Shown: one piece after another, positions 42,808 through 53,331 of the stretch
Layout: every line of letters starts with the position of its first letter
Position numbering within the stretch: the first letter of the stretch is position 1
From: Rebecca billardiae RCC1528
Lineage: Eukaryota > Haptophyta
Length of the DNA: 64,000 nucleotides
Assembly (NCBI GenBank): GCA_965240325.2
Contig: OZ251241.1
Coordinates: forward strand, 1,240,001 to 1,304,000
Direction: 5' to 3'
The notes under the pieces: generated by a model
What the model saw: only the letters and a program-made list of their open reading frames with translations
What the model was told of the DNA's origin: nothing
The model's database searches: none
Program-made: the position numbers and the translations under genes

Positions 42808-44226
42808 CGGCCGCGACGCGGCGTGCCCGCGCCCGCCCGCCGCCCGGCTGCCAGCGTGCGCGTGGCGCCGCGGGAGTGGCGCGGGCGCGCGCGCCCTCGG
42901 CCGCCGCGGCGCGCGCGCCGCGAGCTTGGCATGTTGTGCGCCCGCCCGCCCGCCCGCCCGCCCGCCCGCCGCGGCGCGGCGGGCGGCGATGTGCGTGGGC
43001 CCCGATCGAGCCTGCCGACGATGACAATCGCCAATTCACCCCGTCGACGGCTGCTGGAACGCGCCGAGCCCGGCGTTGCGTGCTTGGATGAGATAGCAGC
43101 AGCAGCCGCGCGAGTGGATGCCGCTGCCGCATGCTCGTCATGCGTGCACACGTGCTCGGTGCTGACGACTGACGTCAGACGTGCGGCGCGGTGCAGCCTG
43201 GGCCCGCACGGGCTCATCATCGTCGGGAGGCTTCTATATTTGTGGCTGAGTCAGTTTAAATTCCCCTTCGGCGAAGGGAAACTTTTTCCGCGCAAATAAG
43301 CCCGGTCAAAGAAAGTCGAAACCCGCTGACTCACCCGCAAGCTCAGACTAGTCAGAGTGGGCCGCCCGTGCGGTTGCCAGCATGCCTGCGGTCGGCCGTC
43401 CTGGGCGAGCCGCAGTGATCGGAGCCAACTGGATGGGCTCGGTCACAGCCGAGTCAGCAGGGAGGTGATCGTAGCGAGCAGCACCGCCGACATGCGGCAT
43501 GTTCAAGGACGAGGTGCTGAGTCATGCAGCAGCTCGGCTCGCGGCACGGAGCGGCGGCTCACGTCGGATGGCGGCGTGGAGTGATGCCGGCCTCGACAAG
43601 CGTCAGACACGCTGCCTACAGGCCTGACAGGATGCACTGAGCAAGCTGCGCCAGTGGGTGCGGCAGCGACATGCGTCTCTAGCTGCGCCGTGACCTCTTG
43701 ACGCGCTGGCCGCCGCCCGGCGCCCAGCGCGCGCACTGCCGCGCGCCGCGCGGCTCAGGCTGGAGCCGTCTCAGATCCAATCTGACTCACACTTCTCAGA
43801 AATTCAAAAAAAAATGGATTTTCTCGCCCAATTTTGGTCCTTCGTCGACGTTCTTGGGCTCTACGTGCTCCTCTCGACGAGGCGCTTCGGGTAGGCTAGC
43901 TAACTCGGATCGGCGACCCCTGCACTAAAAAGGGGATTTTAAACTGACTCAGCCACATTTCGTCTTAAATAATTTAATATATATCTATATATATCTATAT
44001 AGATAGGCCGAGCTGCCAGCCCGTGAGCCTGCCACCGAGCAGCTGATCGGTCACCCGGGCAGACCTACCCGCTACCGTGCCTCACTCATAGTGTTATCCG
44101 ATTCCGAAGCCTGAGCCATCGCGGGCGACGACTACTAGCTATATATATGAGCCATCGCGGGCGACGACTACTAGCTATATATATATATATATACTATATA
44201 TATACTCTATATATATACTCTCTCTC

Positions 44227-44260
<34 letters not shown>

Positions 44261-44839
44261 CCTCATCACTTCCGAGGCTCTGACTCTGTCCTCTGCTCCT
44301 CACCCCGAGTCACCCGCCGGCCACTAGTTGACGATGACGGTCATGACGTGTATGAATATAAGTGCCGGCCCCGCGAATCGCCGACTCCGAGGCGGCAACG
44401 CGCACGCTCACAGATGGGCGCCGAGTCTGAGTCACACGCAACGGACAACGGTCCGAAGTAGACGTAGTCGTCATCCGAGACATCAGCGCGCACATGCTGA
44501 TGCATCGTCCCCCGTCTATCCTCATCCTGAGGTCAGTCATCCTGCTTGAATCAGTACCGTTTACGCGACACGGTCACGGTCTGTCGGTCACGGACCGGAA
44601 TCTGCCACTGCTCTGCCGCGGAGAGCCGCGCCCTCCGGCTCCGGACCGTGCATGAGTAGTCGGGCTGCCTGTCTCTTATAAGGCCGTAAATTGAGTCATC
44701 TAGAATAATTAGTATGTCAGTCACGCACGTCTGGCGGCTGGATGGTCGTCGGCCGCCAGTCGTGGACTCCGCGCCTGCTCCGTGCTCGGATGCGTGTGCG
44801 ACGGTGGCCATGGAGCCGTTCGGGACGCCAGGTGCAGCG
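42808..44839. other. Gene-poor convergent intergenic region
   Basis: This lies between the 3' ends of the B3 and DUF1244-Mog genes. It holds the 717-bp MITE-like element, TA-rich microsatellites (43975-44010 and 44145-44265) and a direct copy of GAGCCATCGCGGGCGACGAC at about 44114 and 44148. I see no gene. Confidence 0.5.
43241..43957. mobile_element. MITE-like element, 28-bp TIRs
   Basis: The left end TGTGGCTGAGTCAGTTTAAA (28-bp arm, 43241-43268) is matched in inverted orientation by 43930-43957, with one mismatch in 28. Inside the left end, CCCTTCGGCGAAGGG makes a small hairpin. The 717-bp body has no transposase. The target duplication is unclear; TT flanks both ends. It differs in sequence from the element at 9839, so at least two MITE-like families are present. 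Confidence 0.75.
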
Positions 44840-45832
44840 TCAGCAGCCATCAAGCTGGCGCAAGGTGTGCTTGAGCGCGGGCATGAGCACGGCCAGGTTC
44901 TCGCGCACCGCGTTCGGCCGACCCGGCAGGTTGACCACAAGCGTCTTCCCGCGAATCCCCGCCACGCCCCTCGAGAGCATCGCGTGCGGCTGCGAGGGCA
45001 GAGCGCGCAGCAGCACGGCCTCTGCAATGCCCGGGACGAGCCGCTCGCACGCGGCGCGCGTGGCCTCGGGCGTGACGTCGCGCGGCGAGCAGCCGGTGCC
45101 GCCGGTGGTGAGGATGAGGCGGCACGCGGGCTCACCGCTCTGCTCCGGCGCGCTCCACGCCTTGAGCGTGCCCTCGATCTGCGCCAGCTCGTCCGGCACG
45201 ACGGCCGTGCGCCGCACGCGCACGCGCCACGCGCCCGTGCGCGCGCCGTACTCCTCGAGAGCCCGCTGCGTCTCTGGGCCGCTCAGGTCTTCGTACACGC
45301 CGGCGGAGGCGCGGTCGCTGACGGTGAGCACACCCACCTCGAGCTCATAGTCCGGCTCCGCCGGAGTCGGCGCGGCCGGCGCGACGCCGCCCTTGGGCGC
45401 GGCGCACGCGAGCGCGCTCGATTCGACGCAGCACACATCTGAGAGGGGCGGCGGCACGTGCGGCCGCGAAGGGCCGTGCTCAGCGTGGTGCGCGGTGGAG
45501 CTCTCGAAGAGCGCGAGCTGCTCGGGCGTGGCCTTCGCCTGATGCGTCGCCTTCCACTCCTTGTACGGCACGCCGTACACGTGCAGCAGCGCGTCGTCGT
45601 ACCCACCCGGCAGCCGGAGGCCCAGCTCCTCCGAGCCTCGGAGGTACCACTTGGACAGGCAGTTGCGGCAGAAGCCGGCGAGGTTCATCAGGTCGATGTT
45701 CTGCACGCTCGGGCGGTCGCGGAGGTGCTGCACCAGCGCGCGGAACGCGAAGGCCTCGAGCGCCTCGGAGGACGCGCGTGCCTCCGCATCGGCGTCGTGC
45801 TCGTGGTGGTGGTGGTGCGGTGCGCTCGCCAT
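44840..45832 (-). CDS. DUF1244 - MogA/MoaB (molybdopterin adenylyltransferase-like) fusion
   Basis: A 330-residue single-exon protein. The N-terminus has a His tract (residues 6-10). Residues ~25-103 are a full DUF1244 domain with its signature VQNIDLMNLAGFCRNCLSKW (43-62) and YGVPYKEWKA (86-95). A Pro/Ala/Cys linker (104-160) leads to a MoaB/MogA fold: VGVLTVSDRASAGVYEDLSG (166-185), ILTTGGTGCSPRDVTPEAT (240-258) and a GVAGIRGKTLVVNLPGRPNAV block. The TGGTG and RDVTPEAT motifs are those of MogA, Cnx1G and gephyrin G, which adenylate molybdopterin before Mo insertion. The DUF1244 function is unknown; its paired cysteines may bind metal. It overlaps no intron and is divergent from the PPR gene 205 bp away. 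Confidence 0.92.
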   Translation of the reverse strand: MASAPHHHHHEHDADAEARASSEALEAFAFRALVQHLRDRPSVQNIDLMNLAGFCRNCLSKWYLRGSEELGLRLPGGYDDALLHVYGVPYKEWKATHQAKATPEQLALFESSTAHHAEHGPSRPHVPPPLSDVCCVESSALACAAPKGGVAPAAPTPAEPDYELEVGVLTVSDRASAGVYEDLSGPETQRALEEYGARTGAWRVRVRRTAVVPDELAQIEGTLKAWSAPEQSGEPACRLILTTGGTGCSPRDVTPEATRAACERLVPGIAEAVLLRALPSQPHAMLSRGVAGIRGKTLVVNLPGRPNAVRENLAVLMPALKHTLRQLDGC

Positions 45833-46037
45833 TCGCGTGTTACCTGCGCGTCGCGAACGCTTTTGTACCGATCATAAAAAGCTCAAGGAAGCGGCTTGCC
45901 GCCAGCCGAGCCCGGCAGCCATCGTTGATGCGTTGTCCGCGTGGCTGCAAGCCCTCCCTCCCCTGCCGCGGCCCGGCTGGCGCTGAGCTCCGCGCGCAAT
46001 CGCGTCGTCGAGCACGGCCACATCGCGAGCGCGCGCG
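45833..46037. promoter_or_regulatory. Divergent promoter between DUF1244-Mog and PPR genes
   Basis: Only 205 bp separate the two divergent start codons, so control is presumably shared. A lower-GC patch with TTTTGTACC and ATAAAAAGC lies near 45860-45885. I assign no specific factor site. Confidence 0.45.
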
Positions 46038-48297
46038 ATGCTCAGGCTGCTGCCCCGGGGCGTGGCCCTCCTCTCGCGGCCGGCGGTGGCATCCCGCGTG
46101 CTCGCGCGCCAACTGCCGTGCAGCGCGCGCTGGCTCAGCACCGAGCAGAGCTCGGCCGCGAGTGCGCCGCCGGCCGATGGCGTCGCGAGCAACGCGCCGC
46201 CGGACGCAGCAGAGGACGTGGCCGCGTCGACGACGAGCGACACGTCGGTGTTCTTGCGGCTGCTGAAAAGCCGCATGGCTAAGGACCAGCCCGACCAGGT
46301 GATCGAGCTCTTCAACGAGCGCGCGGCCGCGGGCGCCGAGCTGCCCGTGCAGGCTTGGAGCGTGCTCTTCAGCGCGTATCAGATCCGGGGCGAGAGCAAG
46401 GCGACGGTGCTCGCGCGGTTCGGCGAGATGAAGGAGAAGGGGCACACGCCCGACGCCGAGACGTACGACGCCGTGCTCGCCTGCTGCGCCGCCGCCTCCA
46501 GCGGCGACAGCGCGAGCGACGTGTCGGACGCGGTCGCCCTTCGTGAGGAGATGGTGGCGGCGAGCGTGCAGCCGTCCCTCAGCACGTTCGAGTCGCTGAT
46601 AACGGTGTACCTCGGCGCGGGCGACGTGCCCAGCGCGCGCACGGTGATGGAGGAGATGTGCGTCGCGCGCCGCGCCACTCGCCGCGCGCCGCCGCCACAC
46701 CGCCGCCACCCGCTGAGGCTGAGCGCTCGCCGGCTGGCCGCGCGCGCGCGCGCCGCGCGCCGCGCAGGCACCTGAGCCGCGTTGCCGGTCGTTACCGCGC
46801 GAGCATCGCGTACCTCTCGTCGTGCCTGACGAGCGGCCAGCTCGACGAGGCCGTCACCTACCTCAACGAGCTGCACGCCAACCAGCGCCCGCCCGGCGGC
46901 AACGACATGCGCCGGCTCCTGAAGGGATTCACCTCAAAGCGTCACCTGCAGGGTGCGATGACGTCCGCCGAGATGATGCTCGAGCTGCAGGACACGTTCG
47001 ACCCGATGCCGCTGATCGTGACGATGGCGAACCTGCACGCGTTCGACGAGCAGCCCGCCCGCGCCGAGCTCCTCCTCTCCAAGTGCGTCAAGCTGATCCG
47101 ACCGGACTTGCAGACCGGCGCGTACTGGAACAAGGACAGGCTTCACGTTCTCACGAGGTGCCTTCCGCTGCTGCCGGACGTGCACGCCAAGATGAGCGTG
47201 CTCAACGTGCTCAACGTGCGCGCGCGCGGGGGGCACGCGCGCGCGCCGAGCGCCGCCGCCGCGCGAGGCCCTGACCGACCGCCCGCCCGCCCGCGCGCGC
47301 GCCGTCCGCCGCCCGCGCTGCGCGCTGCCCCGCCGCCGCCGCAGCTGCGCCGCCACCGCTCGCGCGAGCTGATGCGCGAGGTGATCAAGGTGGCGGAGGG
47401 CGGCGTGGGGGCGGTGGACGACGCGTACCACGCGCTCGAGGACCTGGCGAACACGGGCGTGCCCGTCGCGGTCGGCACGATCAACTCGATCATCCTCATG
47501 TGCGGCCACGTCCGAGGTGCGCGCGCCGGCGCGCGGGCGGGCGCTCGCGCGCGCTCGCGCGCGAGTGCGCGTGCGTGCCGCGCGCGGCCCGACGCGTGTC
47601 GCCCCGTCCGTTCGCGCGCGCAGACCTCGACCGCGCGGTGCAGACGTTCGAGGCGATCAAGAAGCCGCCCTTCGGCCTCGCCCCGGACGTGGACTCGTTC
47701 AACGCGCTCATGATGGCCGCGTTCCGCGAGAAGGAAGTCGGGGCGGTCGCGAATGTGCACGTGATCATGCAGGAGGAGGGCGTGAGGCCCAACGGCGAGA
47801 CCTTCCGCATCCTGATCATGTCCAAGCTGCACCAGAACAACGTGGTCTCGGCGCACGAGCTGCTGCAGCAGGCGGCGGACGCGGGCGTGCCGGCCCCGGG
47901 CCAGTACAGCGCGCTGATCAGCTTCCACCTGGGTATCCGCACGATGGGCGTGAACGGCGCGCGCCGGCCCGACACGGCAAAGGCGCTCGCGCTGCGCGAC
48001 GCGGCGACGGAGCTGGGGCTGCAGCTGAACACGAGGGTGAAGGAGGACCTGGAGCGCGCGGAGGCCGAGCTGGCGCAGCGTGCCAAGGCGTCGTCCTCGT
48101 ACGAGGAGGAGGTCGCGCCCGTGATGGCCGCGGCCGCGGCCGAGGCGGCGGGCGCGGCCGTGTCCGAGGCGGCGGCGGCGGCGGCGGTGGGCGGCGCTGC
48201 GCCGAGCGGCGGCGGCGGCGGCGCGGACAGCGGCGCGGAGCACGCTGACAGCACAGCAGCAGCCAGTTCAACCACCTCGTCGTCAGCAGGGGCGTGA
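46038..48297 (+). CDS. Pentatricopeptide-repeat protein, organelle-targeted, 4 exons
   Basis: Exons 46038-46657, 46768-47215, 47345-47516 and 47624-48297 give 637 residues. Introns start GTGCGT, GTGCGC, GTGCGC and end GCGCAG or CCGCAG. The first splice completes EEM|HLSRVAGRYRASIAYLS and the third HVR|DLDRAVQTFEAIKKPPF, both inside PPR helices. The N-terminus MLRLLPRGVALLSRPAVASR...RWLST is a mitochondrial-type presequence. PPR units are visible as MKEKGHTPDAETYDAVLACC, VQPSLSTFESLITVYLGAGD, FGLAPDVDSFNALMMAAF and VRPNGETFRILIMSKLH. Such proteins bind organellar RNA in a sequence-specific way. No E/DYW editing domain or SMR domain follows; the C-terminus is Ala/Gly/Ser-rich. The RNA target is unknown. 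Confidence 0.88.
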
Positions 48298-48678
48298 GCC
48301 GAGGCGCGCGCGCGCGCGGCGCGCCTCACTGCTCGGCGCCGGCGATCGTCGGAGGGCTCGCATCACGACGCCGACCATCTCTCCTATGGCGCTCGACGAC
48401 GCGCTCGATCTTGACGACGTCGCGCTGAGGTCGGCGTCGGCTGCGCGCTGATGTCTGTCTGCTGACACGCGGCCTCATGACGTGATATGTCAGACCCCGC
48501 GTTCCCGCCGTCACCCGTCACGTGACTACGTACCGCGCGTGAAAGATATATACATGCGCATGTATGCCGCCGCGGCGCCATCATCGATTCATCGTCACTC
48601 GTCTGAGAATAGTATTAATTAATATATATATGCCGATGCGTCGTAAACTCGTCGTATCAGTAGTATAGTAATAATAAT
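48298..48678. other. Intergenic before the tandem duplication
   Basis: No gene or repeat is recognised. The DNA becomes AT-richer toward 48,600-48,678, with TTAATTAATATATATAT. Confidence 0.45.
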
Positions 48679-50762
48679 GGCCCGCGGTGTAGGGCGGAGC
48701 GCGTAGCGTGGAGCCCCGCCGGGGGCCCTCACTACGTTGTCAAAAAGATCTTTTGATCAAAGAAAAGGGGACGGGGGACGATTTTGAGGGGTGTTGGAGG
48801 GTGAGTTTTCGCTTTTTCGAGGGGTACGTTGGCCCATAGTGCTCTGCATTAGCAACTACGCGCTTGACGAAATAAGCGCGCCCACGCCATTCCGCATAAG
48901 TCGATGGACGGACGTGGGATCAGATACCCCGGGGGTGAAACAAGTGAGTATTTTTGTCATTCTTGTATGCTGGAGTACGAGTTTGCCGAGCGACGTTTGA
49001 TTGTTTTGGGTCGAAAACAGCTATGAGGCCAGATGCTTCTGAATAGCGCTTTGTTTAAACACCTACCCGCCTGTCTCGATGGATGAACCGCCTTATAATA
49101 TTAAAAGAGATCCTTTTGAATAGCGCTTGTTCAACCACATTACCCGCCTGCCTCGATGGATGAACCGCCTGTGCACTAATGTGAAACGAGATTCTTTGAA
49201 TGGCGCCTATGGCGGCTTGTTAAAACGTAACAAGTTACCCGCCTACAAACCGGGCCTAAGCCAAGGGCGGTAAGGGAACGTAACAAGTTACCCGCCTACA
49301 AACCGGGCCTAAGCCAAGGGCGGTAAGGGCTGTCAACTCCCAGTGGCGCCGAGTGGCGGAGGTTCCGTGCCCCTCAACTCGTGCGGCCTCGCGGCGCAGC
49401 GGCTAAGTCTCCTGGGGCGCCGCCCTGGAGGGCGCGTGGGGTGCGCACGCCGCGGGCTCCTGCGCCCGCGGCAGCGGCCGCGGACACGGCGCGCGTGGTT
49501 GGTCGCCTGCTAGACAGCACGTAGTACCCTCCCACGCCGCGCGCCGCGCTTGCCGGTGCCCTCGCCGTGCCTCAGGCCAGCCGCGCACGCGCGCCGCGCC
49601 AATGGCCAGCCGTGGCCACGAGCCAGCCGCCGGAGCGCGCGCGGTGCGCGGTGCGGTCGGCGCGGGTCGGGCGCGCGCCCGGGGCGAGGCTCGCGTATGA
49701 TGGGCGCGCGTCATGCCGCTGGCCCGCGGTGTAGGGCGGAGCGCGTAGCGTGGAGCCCCGCCGGGGGCCCTCACTACGTTGTCAAAAAGATCTTTTGATC
49801 AAAGAAAAGGGGACGGGGGACGATTTTGAGGGGTGTTGGAGGGTGAGTTTTCGCTTTTTCGAGGGGTACGTTGGCCCATAGTGCTCTGCATTAGCAACTA
49901 CGCGCTTGACGAAATAAGCGCGCCCACGCCATTCCGCATAAGTCGATGGACGGACGTGGGATCAGATACCCCGGGGGTGAAACAAGTGAGTATTTTTGTC
50001 ATTCTTGTATGCTGGAGTACGAGTTTGCCGAGCGACGTTTGATTGTTTTGGGTCGAAAACAGCTATGAGGCCAGATGCTTCTGAATAGCGCTTTGTTTAA
50101 ACACCTACCCGCCTGTCTCGATGGATGAACCGCCTTATAATATTAAAAGAGATCCTTTTGAATAGCGCTTGTTCAACCACATTACCCGCCTGCCTCGATG
50201 GATGAACCGCCTGTGCACTAATGTGAAACGAGATTCTTTGAATGGCGCCTATGGCGGCTTGTTAAAACGTAACAAGTTACCCGCCTACAAACCGGGCCTA
50301 AGCCAAGGGCGGTAAGGGAACGTAACAAGTTACCCGCCTACAAACCGGGCCTAAGCCAAGGGCGGTAAGGGCTGTCAACTCCCAGTGGCGCCGAGTGGCG
50401 GAGGTTCCGTGCCCCTCAACTCGTGCGGCCTCGCGGCGCAGCGGCTAAGTCTCCTGGGGCGCCGCCCTGGAGGGCGCGTGGGGTGCGCACGCCGCGGGCT
50501 CCTGCGCCCGCGGCAGCGGCCGCGGACACGGCGCGCGTGGTTGGTCGCCTGCTAGACAGCACGTAGTACCCTCCCACGCCGCGCGCCGCGCTTGCCGGTG
50601 CCCTCGCCGTGCCTCAGGCCAGCCGCGCACGCGCGCCGCGCCAATGGCCAGCCGTGGCCACGAGCCAGCCGCCGGAGCGCGCGCGGTGCGCGGTGCGGTC
50701 GGCGCGGGTCGGGTGCGCGCCCGGGGCGAGGCTCGCGTATGATGGGCGCGCGTCATGCCGCC
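48679..50762 (+). repeat. 1042-bp tandem duplication (two units)
   Basis: Unit 1 (48679-49720) and unit 2 (49721-50762) are nearly identical; I noticed one C/T difference in the GTCGGG(C/T)GCGCGC stretch. Each starts with repeat R3 (GGCCCGCGGTGTAGGGCGGA). Inside are a twofold ~75-bp repeat (GAATAGCGCTT..ACCCGCCTG.CTCGATGGATGAACCGCCT) and a twofold 53-bp repeat (AACGTAACAAGTTACCCGCC...GGGCGGTAAGGG). Each ends in a GC-rich part. A 69-codon frame occurs identically in both units but has no domain. The near identity implies a very recent duplication. Confidence 0.92.
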
Positions 50763-51061
50763 TCGCGCCGCCGCGCTGACGCCCGCATGGGTCGGCGCGC
50801 ACGCGTTTACATGCTGTCGAGTGTGCATTGCCATGTTTGAAAATGCTCACGTTGAGACGATCATGGGACGGCAGCGACGCGTGATAGACAAGCGCAGACC
50901 ACTAATATGTGCACGGCCAGCCTCATGTCATGGCAAGCAAGTCCCCGAGTACCCGCGTTCGTCGCACTGATGCGCTCACAACCACTTATCCAAGCTCATT
51001 TCTGATGGCCGAGGAATGCTCGACGAGCACTCTTCAGCAGCCGCGTGCAACGTGATCAAGC

Positions 51062-51487
51062 TCGTGGGTGGCGGCGCGAGGCGGCATGACGCGCGCCCAT
51101 CATACGCGAGCCTCGCCCCGGGCGCGCGCCCGACCCGCGCCGACCGCACCGCGCACCGCGCGCGCGCCGGCGGCTGGCTCGTGGCCACGGCTGGCCATTG
51201 GCGCGGCGCGCGTGCGCGGCTGGCCTGAGGCACGGCGAGGGCACCGGCAAGCGCGGCGCGCGGCGTGGGAGGGTACTACGTGCTGTCTAGTAGGCGACCA
51301 ACCACGCGCGCCGTGTCCGCGGCCGCTGCCGCGGGCGCAGGAGCCCGCGGCGTGCGCACCCCACGCGCCCTCCAGGGCGGCGCCCCAGAAGACTTAGCCG
51401 CTGCGCCGCGAGGCCGCACGAGTTGAGGGGCACGGAACCTCCGCCACTCGGCGCCACTGGGAGTTGACAGCCCTTACCGCCCTTGCC
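51062..51487 (-). repeat. Inverted partial third copy of the 1042-bp unit
   Basis: About 425 bp, in reverse orientation, match the GC-rich 3' part of unit 2 (about 50350-50775). Unit 2 and this copy face each other across a ~285-bp unrelated spacer and so form a hairpin-capable inverted repeat. Homology ends in the CAGCCCTTACCGCCCTTG segment at the right. Confidence 0.85.
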
Positions 51488-52229
51488 TAAGCGCAACCTT
51501 TTGAAAGTGCATGTTGATGTGCATGGTCAGGGTCCTCCTCAACTACTGCATGTCGGCGTACTGCGTGCGCGCGCGGCGCGCTGTTAATTGTTATTTACCG
51601 ATGCATCACTTATTGGTGCTGGAAACATAGGCCACACACTACGGGCACTTGGAAGTGATCAAGTTTTGCTACTTATTCACTAAACAGGAGCCGCCAGGCG
51701 CGCGCGCGGCCCCGTATATTTATTCGAACGAGCACGGAGGGTCTTTGCCCGAGCGTCTAGCGAGTAGCGAGCGAGTCCCCACGGCTGCTCGCTCGCTCGT
51801 TCGCGTTCGTCGCTGCGGCGCCCTGGCCGGGGACGTGCGTGTCGGCGCCGCGTACGCCGCGGTGCGCGCGCGGTGGCGGGAGCCGGCCGGCCGCTGGTCT
51901 CCCCCTCGCGCTCTGCTCTCGCCCTCGCGCTCCGCTCCGACGGCTCTCCCCGAGGCGTCGCGCGCGTCTCGGTCCGCGGTCTCGCCTCAGAGTCTTGCCA
52001 GGCCGTGCCGACGGCGCGCACACAGCGCCCCGCTGCAAAGCATGCGCGACGAGATCGCGGCGGGGGCGGCGAGATCGCGGCGGAGGCGGCGGTCAACAGC
52101 CTGCCCGCGGGCGCGTTCGTCGCTCGAGGAGGAGCGCGCAAGGGCGAGCCGAGTCCGGAGCACGCTCACGAGCGACTCGTTGGCGACGCCTTGAGGATCG
52201 GAGCGCGCCCGGAGCCACGCAGCGGAGAT
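51488..52229. other. Intergenic, GC-rich with no defensible gene
   Basis: It contains several overlapping Arg/Ala-rich frames and CGCTCGCTC / CCCTCGCGCTC low-complexity stretches, but no recognisable domain. Confidence 0.4.
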
Positions 52230-52870
52230 GAGCCGGATGCGCCCGGAGTTCGCGCAGCTGAAGGGCGAGCTCGAGCACGCGAGCTCGCTCCTCGACGCCG
52301 AGCGCGAGCTCCTCCTCAACTCGGTCGACGGCGACACTGATGCCAGAGACTAGAGAGGCCGTGCTGCATGCCAGCACGTGTGCGCGGAGGCGCTGTGCGC
52401 CGAGCTGGCGAAGCGCGGCGCCGAGCTCGACGCGCTGCGCGACGCGGCGACGGACGCGCTGGGCGCGCGCGGCGCCCTCGTCGCGACGCCCCGTGCAGCA
52501 GCTCGAGCAGCCAGCTGTGGAGTAGACGGCCGTCGAGGCGATCGGCGCCGGTTGAGCGCGCACGGGCTCCGACTGCCTGCCGCTGGCTGGCCGCCGCCGT
52601 CTTCGAGGCCGCCGACGCGGCGGAGGAGGCGGCGGGCGAGCACGGCGGCGCGGTGGAGCAGGCGCGCACGCGCGGCGGCAGGCGCGACGCCCCGCTCGCC
52701 TCGTTCCACCCCGAGCTCCCGCTCGGTCTCGGTGCGCGGCTGCGCAGCGGCAGGCCGGGGCAGCCGCGTGGCGCGCGCTCTCGCTCTGCCGGCACGAGGC
52801 GAGCCGGCTGAGCGACCAGCGGCCCGTCGTCGAGCGCATGGCGCAGCGCGAGCACCTCAAGCAGGTGCGC
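52230..52870 (+). pseudogene. Possible fragment of a coiled-coil protein gene
   Basis: Three short stretches read as coiled-coil protein in different frames. FAQLKGELEHASSLLDAERE begins near 52246 and stops at the TAG near 52349. ALCAELAKRGAELDALRDAA begins near 52390. HEASRLSDQRPVVERMAQRE and HLKQ end at a GTGCGC donor-like site at 52866. Frame changes and a stop separate them. They could be exons of an unfinished gene model or remains of a decayed gene. No known family is recognised. Confidence 0.3.
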
Positions 52871-53049
52871 CCGCACGCGCGCACGCGCCGGCCCGCGCCA
52901 CGGCGGCCGCTTCCCCGCGCGGCCCGGGCGGCGCGTCGGCGTCGGCGACAGTGACTCGGCCCGCCGGCCCGGCGGGCGGCAACTGAGTTGGCGGTGGCAG
53001 CTCAGGCGACTGTTACGCATGTCAGACTGACAGCAGCCGACGGAGGGTA

Positions 53050-53109
53050 CACCGCGGGCCCCTAACTGCGTTGGTTCTACGGAAGGACCGCGGAACGCGG
53101 TCATATAAT
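53050..53109 (+). repeat. Dispersed repeat R1 with perfect hairpin, copy 2
   Basis: It matches 7491-7554, with the same GACCGCG-GAA-CGCGGTC stem-loop (53086-53102) and the same ATATAAT tail. It lies ~220 bp from the 3' end of TERT. Confidence 0.8.
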
Positions 53110-53331
53110 AGTCATATATATGACATATCGGCGGCATATATAGCACCGTGCTGCTAGGGCGCTAGGCCTATATATAGAGAGAGTGTGTATACTGTATAGA
53201 GCAGCGCAGCCGCAGCAGCGCATCATCGATCATCAACGACGCGCGGCCTTGTCGCTTGAGCGCGCACCGCGCGACTCGTCTACTGTTAATAAAAGCAGTG
53301 GCGCCACGGATACCAGGCCGCTGCCCATCAG

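Noticed and set aside
48900-48960. GGATCAGATACCCCGG and GTAACAAGTTACC stretches resembling small-subunit rRNA
   Set aside because: Only 10-12 base matches to conserved rRNA words, in the wrong spacing (about 300 bp apart instead of ~600-700) and without flanking rRNA sequence. Judged chance similarity.
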